DNA of 64,000 nt from an uncultured Roseicyclus sp. (lineage in GTDB: Bacteria; Pseudomonadota; Alphaproteobacteria; Rhodobacterales; Rhodobacteraceae), in contig CANMRT010000001.1 in assembly GCA_947500415.1 (NCBI GenBank), positions 956,982 through 1,020,981 on the forward strand, read 5' to 3'. Position 1 is the first letter of the stretch. Every line of letters begins with the position of its first letter. This document shows positions 16,367-23,978 of the stretch, in pieces. The position numbers and the translations under genes are program-made. The notes beneath the pieces are model-generated. The model worked only from the letters and a program-made list of their open reading frames with translations, was not told where the DNA came from and searched no databases.

Positions 16367-17047
16367 TCATTTGATAAGGCGCAAATTGTTTGGACGCGGT
16401 GGCGGCGCGATGGGCTGTGCGAGCATCATCGCGTTTGGCACGATGTCACGCCAACTGCCGTCGCTGTTTCTTACAATTTCGTCGATCTCGTCGGCGCTGA
16501 GACAAAGCTGTTGATCGCGCAAGATTTGCTCGACACGGGCGCGTATGGACGTGGGATCGGCAGCATTGAAGTTGATCGTCACGCAACGGTTCAACATGCC
16601 TTTGTCAAGCTGCTCCAGATAGTTAGTGGTCAATACACTGACAGTGTTGGGCGTGTTGAGAAACACTTTGAGCGCGCGTTGTGCATCGCTGGTCAAGTTG
16701 TCCACTTCGTCAAAGATGAAGTAGTGAAGCGAGCTTTCGTTGAACGAAAGGGTGCTGGCAATGGCGTTACAGTTTTGCATGATCGATGTGATTTTTGCGA
16801 CCTTTTGGCATGACACAAAGTGTGGCTTGTTGTTGATTGCCTTGCCGCTTCGCGCTCTTTCGAACTCGTCGCAAAAAATGTGCGCATAAGTCGTTTTGCC
16901 AGTGCCATACGTCCCGTAGAAGCACAGGGCTGATTTGCCGCTTGCTGGGAACGGGAAGCTGCCAAGCATTAGCGCGGAGATTTGGTTTTGTGCTGTGCTG
17001 TTTGCAAAAACCATATCGAGAGTAGATTGGGGTGCAGTGTTTGTCAT
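16367..17047 (-). CDS. Clamp-loader-like AAA+ ATPase
   Basis: The 226-residue protein has a Walker A loop GTYGTGKTT near residue 44, Walker B FIFDEVDN near residue 117, a sensor-1 stretch LTTNYLEQ, and MLNRC. The last resembles the SRC arginine finger of RFC/DnaX-type clamp loaders such as T4 gp44. It lacks a DnaX C-terminal extension and the cysteine zinc site of bacterial gamma/tau. It may load a sliding clamp or remodel replication or recombination complexes for the element. It lies in a minus-strand run, 12 bp after the amber-interrupted gene, with an AGGAG site. Confidence 0.75.
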   Translation of the reverse strand: MTNTAPQSTLDMVFANSTAQNQISALMLGSFPFPASGKSALCFYGTYGTGKTTYAHIFCDEFERARSGKAINNKPHFVSCQKVAKITSIMQNCNAIASTLSFNESSLHYFIFDEVDNLTSDAQRALKVFLNTPNTVSVLTTNYLEQLDKGMLNRCVTINFNAADPTSIRARVEQILRDQQLCLSADEIDEIVRNSDGSWRDIVPNAMMLAQPIAPPPRPNNLRLIK

Positions 17048-17557
17048 CAGTCTTGCTCCTTATGCCGCCAACTTTTGAGCTTCGCCCGTTGCTTCGTGCT
17101 GCTGCTTGTTGAATGCGTCGTTCTTTTTGTCCGCAGCGCTTTCAGCCTTAGCGCGCCCCTTGGCTTTTTTCTTTGCCTTTTCGTTGTTGCTGTAGAGGTT
17201 TGACAGCGCGCCTGAGACGACTGTTTTGCCTGCAATGCGTTCGCCTACGTTTTCTTCAAAAACCACGTGCTTTACTTCGACGTTGCCGCGCGCGTTCAGC
17301 TTGCCAACCAGCACGACATACTGACCAATGTTGTCAGTGGCGCACTGCGCAATTTCTTCACATGCAATCTCAGTGATGTTTGCGGCGTTGTCAGCAAGCT
17401 CACGTCCCTCTGCAGCACGCTGCTTTGGCGTTTTTGTGTTCTTTGCAAGCGCAGCACGGATTTCTTCAATACCACCGCGCTCTTCGATGTAGCGCGCAAT
17501 CGCATTGCCCGTCCCTACGCCTTCCTGCGCTGCACAGCTCAAAACGCGCGCATATGA

Positions 17558-17566
17558 GTTAACACG
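17558..17566. repeat. Half copy of the GTGTTAACAC motif
   Basis: GTTAACACG, the right half of the 16-bp palindrome found at 17811 and 18223, lies inside the second part of the amber-split gene. Its left arm has diverged. Confidence 0.35.
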
Positions 17567-17810
17567 GCGACTGTCTGTATCGCTGTCGCTGAACACGTAC
17601 TTGGTGACAAGCTGGATGAAGCTGGGCTTTTTGTTCACGGGGATGTTGCGCTTTTGGACCTACTTCTGCAGCCACTCAAACTTCTCAGCGCTAACGTCAC
17701 CGCCATCCTTCGCGTCCAAGTAGACAGTGTAGATATTGCCCAACAATTCATACAGGCGCTGGTTCGCAGTTGCATAAAGCGTCGTCTGCCATTCTTCACG
17801 TTCTGCAAAA

Positions 17811-17826
17811 AGCGTGTTAACACGCT
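17811..17826. repeat. Perfect 16-bp palindrome AGCGTGTTAACACGCT, copy 2
   Basis: A perfect dyad with no centre gap, identical to 18223-18238 and lying 412 bp from it. It is inside the 5' part of the amber-split gene. The minus-strand reading encodes RVNTL there. Confidence 0.7.
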
Positions 17827-17990
17827 TCTGGAAAGCTGCGAGTGTGGTTTCTTTGATGTTCAAGTTCTTAGTCATTGCTTTTCCTTTCATTTTCGCAATC
17901 AAGCTCTTTATCAAGCTATGACACCTTTATACCTCAGGACTGCTATGCTAGATACGAACAGGCATTGAAGACTTCGATGATTGTTAACGC

Positions 17991-18743
17991 ATGAGACGTT
18001 TTTTTATTTCCAAGCACCCAACTTTTGGCAGGACGCCTGTTCCCGCAGCATTCAAGGTCGAAGCTTCGCCATATTACTGGTGGTGGTATGCGTTGACGCT
18101 GAATACGGACTACGCGGAAGCCTGCGCAAATGACGGGCTTGGATGCGAGCGCGTCTTCGAGGATTTTGGTGATGTGCGCTATGAAGGCAATCGCCACGCC
18201 GCATTCAAAGCTTGGTGGAACGAGCGTGTTAACACGCTTGAACAGCGCGGCGCTTATTTGTTTGCCGAACCTGTGTTGCGTGGCAAATCAGTTTCGATTG
18301 TGACGGACTTGGACATTGCGGCTGAGGCGATAGGAGCCGAAGAACGCATATTGGTGAACATACCGCTGGACGCGCAGCGCAAGCATATTGAATGGCGGCT
18401 GAACAACATTTTGAAGAAGCACTTGAAGCCAGAAGCCGCGCGGCTTGTAAAATCAGTTCGAAAAAGCAAGGCAAGATACAGCTTGGAAAAGCCCATCGTG
18501 CCAGATGCGCTGAAAAAGTGCTTCGATCTTTACGATGCGAAGCAAGCAGCGGCAGCGCAGGGAGAGAAGGTGAGTAACTTTGACTTGGCGAAGCGCGCAC
18601 GGATCAAAGTGCAAGAACGTGAAAAGGCTGACGAAGCAAGCTCGCCTGAAAGCCACCGTCGCACTGTGTCAGCCACTGTTTCCCGCTATGTCCGGCAGGC
18701 AGAGCGGATGATTGAACACGCGGCACAGGGGCAGTTTCCATAG
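17991..18743 (+). CDS. Hypothetical island protein, 250 aa
   Basis: This is a soluble basic protein. Its N-terminal part is rich in aromatic residues (SPYYWWWYALTLN), followed by a helical middle and a charged C-terminal half (ARLVKSVRKSKARY, RARIKVQEREKAD). No catalytic motif was recognised. Small-element genes with this kind of tryptophan/tyrosine-rich start occur in phage-like islands, but I cannot assign a family. It is divergent from the amber-split gene across about 115 bp and convergent with the next gene. A perfect GTGTTAACAC palindrome lies inside it. The ribosome site is weak. Confidence 0.6.
   Translation: MRRFFISKHPTFGRTPVPAAFKVEASPYYWWWYALTLNTDYAEACANDGLGCERVFEDFGDVRYEGNRHAAFKAWWNERVNTLEQRGAYLFAEPVLRGKSVSIVTDLDIAAEAIGAEERILVNIPLDAQRKHIEWRLNNILKKHLKPEAARLVKSVRKSKARYSLEKPIVPDALKKCFDLYDAKQAAAAQGEKVSNFDLAKRARIKVQEREKADEASSPESHRRTVSATVSRYVRQAERMIEHAAQGQFP
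18223..18238. repeat. Perfect 16-bp palindrome AGCGTGTTAACACGCT, copy 3
   Basis: Identical to 17811-17826. It is inside the 250-residue hypothetical gene, where the plus-strand reading encodes RVNTL, the same peptide as at the other perfect copy although the genes are unrelated and on opposite strands. Confidence 0.7.
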
Positions 18744-18745
18744 TG

Positions 18746-19345
18746 CTAGCCGCCCTGCCAAGCAGCGATTATTTCTTTGAACGGGGAATAATCGCCACGC
18801 TCAGTGCACTTTCCAACCAGTAGCTGAACGCGCACAACGGCATCGTTCAACGCTTCATCCAGTTTTGTTTCATCAATCGTATCGCCTTTTGGCTTGACCC
18901 ATGCGTTCGTTAACAAGCCATACGCCAAGAGCGTTATCGCGCCTTCGTCAATCCTTTCTGATTGCCTATCAAATCCAAAGCAAATGTCCCAATTTGTGGC
19001 GAGAGCAGAGCAGATTGCGGGACCAAATAGGTTTGTTGGGCGCATGGTGCACGTAAAGCTAACATGATCGTCCTGTGATCCATTGTCTTGTGCAGGGCTT
19101 AGATCAAAGCCAAGTATCCTTTGCACGTCTTCGTTCATGCTTCGATCCATGCCAAAAACGCGCTCTCCTGTCGGCGCAACCAAAGTCTTAAATCCAAAGC
19201 CGCTCATTTCCATTTCGTCTGAGACACTTGGATCAACGTCGTCCATGTTCGCAGTGCCAACAAATCCTAAATTAGCTTCGATTGCTGCATCTGAGGCGAT
19301 TGCAAGTTGCGCGATCCACAGCAGCTTTTCTTCTGTCGTTTGCAT
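18746..19345 (-). CDS. Hypothetical island protein, 199 aa
   Basis: A soluble acidic protein of unknown family, without a signal peptide or clear membrane segment. Its start (MQTTEEKLLWIAQLA) is helical, and the middle contains GFGFKTLVAPTGERVFGMD and VSFTCTMRP. An AGGAG site precedes the ATG. It ends 2 bases beyond the end of the convergent 250-residue gene. Composition is acidic and tryptophan-containing and gives no functional clue. Confidence 0.55.
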   Translation of the reverse strand: MQTTEEKLLWIAQLAIASDAAIEANLGFVGTANMDDVDPSVSDEMEMSGFGFKTLVAPTGERVFGMDRSMNEDVQRILGFDLSPAQDNGSQDDHVSFTCTMRPTNLFGPAICSALATNWDICFGFDRQSERIDEGAITLLAYGLLTNAWVKPKGDTIDETKLDEALNDAVVRVQLLVGKCTERGDYSPFKEIIAAWQGG

Positions 19346-19444
19346 TGGGCATCTGCTCCTTATGTGTCTGGAAACGCTTAAATTTTGGTCGTTTGCTTAC
19401 GTATTTGAGCACATACTTGCGATATGAACGCAAGGAGAAATGGT

Positions 19445-19867
19445 ATGACACAATTGGCGAAACTGACGGTAAAGACGGTGAAGCGGGCAAATGCGAAAGA
19501 CCCAACGCAACAACGCCGCGCAAAGCTGATCGCAGCCATCGAAGAGCAAGCGAAGGTGTTCGCTGCAAAGCTGAAAGGCGACGTGCATCAGGTGCGCGCA
19601 AAAAGTTGGGCGACAAACGAACACGGCGAAAAAGTTGCCATTGAGAAAATGCGGCAAGTACGCGCGTGGTTTTTTGAGCAGGACGGCGGCTGGTATGTGC
19701 AATGCAGATACGGCAGCAAAGTGCTGGACTTGGGCAAGGGCAACGCGGTGTTTGTGAAAGAACTGAAAGACGTGGAAGGTGCGCTGGAAGCGTTTTTGGT
19801 TGCAACGCAACAAGGCGAACTGGACGCTGCGATTGAGGCGGCGCTGAGCAAGCGCAAGGCAGCTTGA
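19445..19867 (+). CDS. Hypothetical island protein, DUF6641-like, 140 aa
   Basis: A basic N-terminal helix (MTQLAKLTVKTVKR) and charged middle are followed by a compact domain with WFFEQDGGWYVQCRYGSK. That pattern resembles the small phage and plasmid proteins grouped as DUF6641; the family link is tentative. The ATG at 19445 is preferred because GGAG lies 6-8 bases before it. The protein may bind nucleic acid. It lies between the 199-residue gene (divergent) and the integrase (convergent). Confidence 0.55.
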   Translation: MTQLAKLTVKTVKRANAKDPTQQRRAKLIAAIEEQAKVFAAKLKGDVHQVRAKSWATNEHGEKVAIEKMRQVRAWFFEQDGGWYVQCRYGSKVLDLGKGNAVFVKELKDVEGALEAFLVATQQGELDAAIEAALSKRKAA

Positions 19868-19901
19868 TCGACACTGGCACGGGCGCGTTTTGCAGCGCCC
19901 G

Positions 19902-21316
19902 CTACCCGTTCAAAATCAGCATTAGCGTGCTAGCGTTTATTTTTTCAGCGCGCTTTGCATCCAGCGCTTTCATCGCAATCTCTTCCGTCACAACATAACC
20001 GTCGCGCCCAACGCCAAGTGCCGCCAAAAGTGCCTCGTCCTCAAGCAGTCCGTCCGCGTGCATCGCAAAAGCGGCGTCAACGACGCTTTGTGCGCCCGCT
20101 ACAGCGTCCTTAGCTTTTTCCGCGCGCATGTTCCGCCCGCTGTGCAGTTCCGCGTTTAGCAGCGGGCTATATTTGCTGTAATGTTTGTCGATCATCGCTG
20201 TGCTGTTGCCCAGTTGCTTGCTGAGCGCGTGCGTCGTGATCCCGCGCTTCAAGTCGCGCGTCGCGTAGTAGTGCCGCAAACTGTACAGCGTGCGCTCTTT
20301 GCCATCTGCGCCTGTTTTCAAATCCATCACGTCCAGCAGTGCATTAAATGCGCGGTTTAAGCTTGCAATATTGGCAACGTCGCCAAGTCGTGTCGCAAAT
20401 ACGAACTCGTCGCTGCGTGCTGCGATCAATTCGTCAAATGTCCCGTCTTGTAGCTTGGATTCAACTTGCGCTGTCTGTCTAAGTAGCCTTCAACAGTGTC
20501 CCGCGCCACAGCGCTGCGTTTACGTGTTTTCCCGTCCACGTTCACCACCAAGTAGCGTTCGTCGCCTTTGTCCTGCCATTCAACGTTGCGCCATCGCAGC
20601 CCAAGCGCTTCTGTGCCGTGCCGCACCCCAGTGTTCGCTAAAAACAAGACGTAGTTGCGCAGCACTTCCCGTGTCGCTGCTGCCATGGTGTTCTTCGTCT
20701 TTTTGTGCCAGGTGCGCAGCGCGGTGTAGATCTTCTTGTACTCTGCGTCCGTAAAGCTGCCCCTGCTTTCGCTTTTGACGCCCTTGTTTAGCAGGGTGGG
20801 GCGCATTGATTTAACGAGCCAGCTTTGTAGCTCCGCTTCATCTAGCACCCTGTTCAGCGCAGCATTGTGGTTATTGATGCCGCTTTGCGAGAACGGTTTT
20901 TTGTTTTGCTGCGTGCGCCAGGCGTCAAATTCGACCAAGCCCTTGTAGTCAATCTTGTCTACGTCCGTATCGCCAAAAAACGGTATCAGCCAGAGACGCA
21001 GCGCTGAGATGTAGTCCTTGTACGCTTGCTTACCTGTACCGCTCTCCAAAGTGTCCTGCATACGTTTGATGGCGTATTCTGCGACGTGCTTGAACTTGCG
21101 GGTTTGGGCGGGAAGGTTGTTTTTGATGCGTGCTTGCGTGTTGTAGTAAAGTTCAAGCGCACGTTCCCGGGCTTCTTCCAAGTCGTCCGTCTTCGTGCTT
21201 TTCACAATGCGCTTGCCGTTGTCCAACGTCAGCCGTGCATACCAATTCTCGCTGTTCGCCCGCTTATCCAGCTTCAGCTTCTTGTGCACATTTACTGTCG
21301 TTGTGCCGTAGCTCAT
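19902..21316 (-). pseudogene. int: Tyrosine-recombinase integrase of the island, frameshifted
   Basis: Two overlapping frames together make one integrase of about 470 residues. The first (21316-20426) has an N-terminal arm/core-binding region and box I arginine (NTGVRHGTEALGLRWRNVEW). The second has the box II HxxR (YSLRHYYATRD) and the tyrosine (MIDKHYSKY). The catalytic residues are thus split and neither part alone can work. The frames join at about 20471-20480, where the minus strand reads AGACAGACAG. Adding one ACAG unit restores a continuous frame (GYLDRQ then TAQVESKL). The gene sits 177 bp inside the intact tRNA-Cys, as expected for the integrase that formed the island. Confidence 0.85.
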
Positions 21317-21346
21317 TTCATCATGCTGCCCGCATCTGTCTGTTAA

Positions 21347-21359
21347 ACATACAGTATGT
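21347..21359. promoter_or_regulatory. 13-bp palindrome upstream of int, candidate operator
   Basis: ACATAC and GTATGT flank a single A, 31 bp upstream of the integrase start codon. The position suits repression of int, possibly by the island's Xre protein. Function is inferred. Confidence 0.4.
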
Positions 21360-21399
21360 GAAAACAGACGGACTTTGTAGCGGAAAACTGGGTGCGGAC

Positions 21400-21417
21400 T
21401 GTGTACGATTTGTGTAC
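21400..21417. repeat. Paired TGTGTAC direct repeats near attR
   Basis: Two copies of TGTGTAC start 11 bp apart (21400 and 21411), one helical turn, about 80 bp inside the right attachment site. The spacing and place would suit arm-type integrase binding sites. Confidence 0.35.
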
Positions 21418-21436
21418 AGACGCAAAAACAAAAAGC

Positions 21437-21462
21437 AAAATCGGCTCAAAAAGCCGATTTTT
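21437..21462 (-). terminator. Rho-independent terminator downstream of tRNA-Cys
   Basis: AAAATCGGCT and AGCCGATTTT form a 10-bp stem with a 5-base CAAAA loop, with A and T tracts on either side so it can act in both directions. On the minus strand it lies about 30 bp beyond the tRNA-Cys 3' end and is supplied by island DNA. Confidence 0.8.
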
Positions 21463-21493
21463 GTATGTCTAGCCACTATATGTTGTGGAACCA

Positions 21494-21538
21494 GTGGAGG
21501 CGAGTACCGGAATCGAACCGGTGTACACGGATTTGCAA
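21494..21538. repeat. attR: 45-bp direct repeat
   Basis: Identical to 10625-10669. It forms the 3' half of the functional tRNA-Cys, so the island restored the tRNA gene when it integrated. Confidence 0.95.
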
Positions 21539-21568
21539 TCCGCTGCGTAACCACTCCGCCAACTCGCC
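21495..21568 (-). tRNA. tRNA-Cys (GCA)
   Basis: A 74-base tRNA gene with encoded CCA. The acceptor stem GGCGAGT pairs with ACTCGCC, the anticodon loop reads TTGCAAA with anticodon GCA, and the T arm is GGTTCGAATCC. The gene is the integration target of the 10.9-kb island. Its 3' half is attR and a duplicate 3' fragment remains at 10625-10669. Confidence 0.97.
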
Positions 21569-21618
21569 ATCCGCAGTGGTGCGCCTCTAGTAGGAGAACG
21601 CCGAAATCGCGGCAAGCC

Positions 21619-23049
21619 CTAATCGCTGGATGCCACCGCAGGTAAGCCACCTTTGATCTCGACGACACGCTGTGGGAAGGGGATTTCGATGTGGTTGTCC
21701 TTGAGCGCGTTCCAGATCAGGAACAGAACGTCCGAGGTGTATTTGTTCGCCCCATCGTCGATACCGTTCACCCAGAACTCCACCGCGAAGTCTATGCCGC
21801 TGTCGCCGAAGCCGCGCAGCTCGCAATCGGGCGGGAAGGGGTCATCCAGCACCTCGGCATGGGTCGCCACGGCCGCCTCTACAATCGCGGGAACCAGGTT
21901 TATGTCCGTATCGTAGCTCACGGAAAATGCGGCCTCATATCGGTTGGCCGAGCCGCTGTCGGAGTAATTCACAACGCGCGTGATGATGAAATCTTCGTTC
22001 GGCACCACGATCCAGCGGCCATCATAGGTCTCCAGGATCACGGCGCGCGCGGTCATGCGGATGATGGTGCCTTCTTCGCCGCCGTCGAGCGCCACGAAGT
22101 CGCCCACCGTTGCCTGACCTTCCAGCAACAGGATCACGCCTGAGATGAAGTTCGACGCAATCCTTTGCAGGCCGAAACCCAGACCCACACCAATCGCACC
22201 GGTCAGGACCGCAAGGGAGGTCAGCGGGATGCCCATGATGTTCATGAAAACAAGGAAGGCCGCGCCGAAAATCGCGATCTCTGCGGCCTTCACCGCCAGT
22301 TGCCGCGTAGCTGGCCGCATCTCAGCTTGGCGTTCAATCAGCGACGTGGATTGATCGTTTGACCAGCGGCCGAACCAGAAAATGATGCTGCCGATCACGA
22401 CGAAGCGGATCAGGTCGAGCAGGTTGAAAGATAGATTGCCAAGGGGGACGACCACTGCTTCTAGCCGTGCTGAAATGACGTCGAGCAAGCCCAAAGTATA
22501 GAGCGCGGCGATGGGGAGAAGGACGTATTTCCCCAGCATTTTCAGGAAGCTGTCGGTGATGATGTCGCGCACCAATGCGCGCACGGCGAGGAACAGGAAA
22601 ACCCGTTTGCCGAAGGCGATGACCGTGCCGCTGTCGAAGATGGAGCGTGTCAGTTGTTCGCCGATTCCCGTCAAAGCGAAGGCCAAGAGCGGCATGGTCA
22701 GCGGCAAGAATAGCCGCAGGAACAGGCGCGCCTTGTCGAAAATCCGCTCGGATCCGTCTTCCGGCGACAGCCATTGCGTCAGCTTCGGCTGGATGCGTTT
22801 GGTGATGTAACGCGCCAGAAGGAACGCCACCAAAAGGACCGCGAATTGTGACCATGCGGCGGGGCTCAACAGCCATGCCTGCGCAGTGTTGAGGCCCTGA
22901 AAGACGAATTCCAGCGCCTGCTGCGCGAAGGGGGGCAGGCTTTCGGCCCATTCCGGCAAGGGCGGGGCAGGGGGGACTTCGACCGCTTCCATGGCGGGTT
23001 CAACGGCTGCGGCCTCTGTGCCGCCTTCGGTTTCGGTCTCTTGTTCCAT
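21619..23049 (-). CDS. MscS-family mechanosensitive channel
   Basis: This inner-membrane channel opens under membrane tension to release solutes after osmotic downshock. The 476-residue protein has an acidic, proline-rich N-terminal stretch (EVPPAPPLPEWAE), several membrane segments, and the glycine/alanine-rich pore helix (GAIGVGLGFGLQRIASNFISG). This is followed by the beta domain (GDFVALDGGEEGTI) and the cytoplasmic alpha/beta domain ending IEIPFPQRVVEIKGG. The start at 23049 (MEQETETE) is used because the upstream frame extension has no typical features and runs into the divergent gene's promoter region. It is larger than E. coli MscS (286) because of the extra N-terminal segments. Confidence 0.9.
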   Translation of the reverse strand: MEQETETEGGTEAAAVEPAMEAVEVPPAPPLPEWAESLPPFAQQALEFVFQGLNTAQAWLLSPAAWSQFAVLLVAFLLARYITKRIQPKLTQWLSPEDGSERIFDKARLFLRLFLPLTMPLLAFALTGIGEQLTRSIFDSGTVIAFGKRVFLFLAVRALVRDIITDSFLKMLGKYVLLPIAALYTLGLLDVISARLEAVVVPLGNLSFNLLDLIRFVVIGSIIFWFGRWSNDQSTSLIERQAEMRPATRQLAVKAAEIAIFGAAFLVFMNIMGIPLTSLAVLTGAIGVGLGFGLQRIASNFISGVILLLEGQATVGDFVALDGGEEGTIIRMTARAVILETYDGRWIVVPNEDFIITRVVNYSDSGSANRYEAAFSVSYDTDINLVPAIVEAAVATHAEVLDDPFPPDCELRGFGDSGIDFAVEFWVNGIDDGANKYTSDVLFLIWNALKDNHIEIPFPQRVVEIKGGLPAVASSD

Positions 23050-23235
23050 AGTCTGCCTGCGATCCGCGCCAGTAAAGCTGCTCACCATCTTTGTCCGCGC
23101 GAATGGGTTTGCGCGCAAGGCCCACGTCGTATGAGCCTTTCGTCGCACATACGCGCAACGCGAGAGAGGGCGGTTGCCTGTCTTAAGCGCTTGTGCGAGA
23201 ACAATTTCGAAAACTAGACAGAGTGGTTCAGTTTC

Positions 23236-23889
23236 ATGGCGGACTTCACGCAACGCAGGGTTACGATGGTCGACACTCAGGTGCGCCCATCCGATGTTAC
23301 CAAGTTCCCAGTTCTCGATGCGATGCTGAGTGTCCCGCGCGAGGTCTACGTGACCGACGCCAAGCGCGACCTTGCCTATGTGGACACGCCCATTGACCTT
23401 GGCGGCGGTCGCCAGCTGCTGGATGCGCGTGCGATTGCAAAGCTTCTGGAGGCGATGACGCCTTCGCCTTCCGACCTCGTTCTCGAGATCGGTGCAGGCG
23501 CGGGTTACACGACGGCACTGTTGGCGCATATGGCCGAGGCTGTGGTGGCCGTGGAAGAGGATGAAGACCTCGCCCGCGATGCAGAAGCGGCCCTGTCAGA
23601 GCAAGGCGTGGACAATGCCGCGATCGTGCAGGGCGCGTTGGTTGACGGCAGCGCAAAGCACGGGCCGTTCGATATGATCATGATCTTCGGCGGTGTGCAG
23701 CAGGTTCCGGACGGCATCTTGGAGCAACTCAAGGACGGCGGCCATATCGCCGCGATCTTCATGGAAGGTGCGGTAGGCGAAGCGCGGGTTGGTGTGAAAT
23801 CCAGCGGGCGCGTCAGTTGGCGTATGGCCTTCAACGCAACGGCACCGCTGTTGCCGGGCTTCGAAAAAGCCCCAAGTTTCGCATTCTGA
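23236..23889 (+). CDS. Protein-L-isoaspartate O-methyltransferase family protein
   Basis: A 217-residue cytoplasmic methyltransferase of the Pcm family, which repairs isoaspartyl residues in aged proteins. The SAM-binding motif LEIGAGAGYTTALLA lies near residue 84, with a VAVEEDEDLA strand after it, and RQLLDARAIAKLLEA before it is the family's Q-L/M-like motif. Rhodobacterales commonly have this divergent Pcm-like gene directly before tolC, as here, and its true substrate there is not established. An ATG ten codons downstream with an AGGG site is an alternative start. Confidence 0.8.
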   Translation: MADFTQRRVTMVDTQVRPSDVTKFPVLDAMLSVPREVYVTDAKRDLAYVDTPIDLGGGRQLLDARAIAKLLEAMTPSPSDLVLEIGAGAGYTTALLAHMAEAVVAVEEDEDLARDAEAALSEQGVDNAAIVQGALVDGSAKHGPFDMIMIFGGVQQVPDGILEQLKDGGHIAAIFMEGAVGEARVGVKSSGRVSWRMAFNATAPLLPGFEKAPSFAF

Positions 23890-23978
23890 ATACAAGCGCG
23901 ACCAACATCGCAAACGACAAGACAACGAAGAAACGACAGGCAAGACACAGGCAAAACCAGATCAAGCGGGGGATCGGA

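Larger units (their letters stand above)
17060..17875 (-). pseudogene. Unknown island protein split by one in-frame amber codon
   Basis: Two reading frames, 17875-17660 and 17638-17060, are in the same phase and separated only by a TAG at 17660-17662 and seven sense codons. Read through, they give about 270 residues: an N-terminal helical part (MTKNLNIKETTLAAFQKR, with an AAAGGA site before the ATG at 17875) and a C-terminal part (PSFIQLVTKYVF, ARYIEERGGIEEI, lysine/alanine-rich tail). The downstream part has only a GTG start with no ribosome site, so independent translation is unlikely. Either the gene is broken by a nonsense mutation or the amber is read through. No function was recognised. 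Confidence 0.7.
10625..21538. mobile_element. Genomic island (about 10.9 kb) integrated in tRNA-Cys
   Basis: The element is bounded by the 45-bp att repeats. The integrase sits just inside the intact tRNA end, the usual arrangement for tRNA-targeted elements. Base composition is clearly lower in GC than the flanks. Cargo includes a methyltransferase and nuclease pair, an HTH regulator, a lipoprotein, a short recombinase, a clamp-loader-like ATPase and unrecognised small proteins. No virion, conjugation or replication-initiation gene is recognisable. Two genes are interrupted (integrase frameshift, amber codon), so mobility may already be lost or may depend on a helper. Confidence 0.92.

Noticed and set aside
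16303-18238. GTGTTAACAC motifs as a CRISPR array
   Set aside because: Only three or four copies, irregular spacing, mostly within genes, palindromic without repeat-spacer structure.
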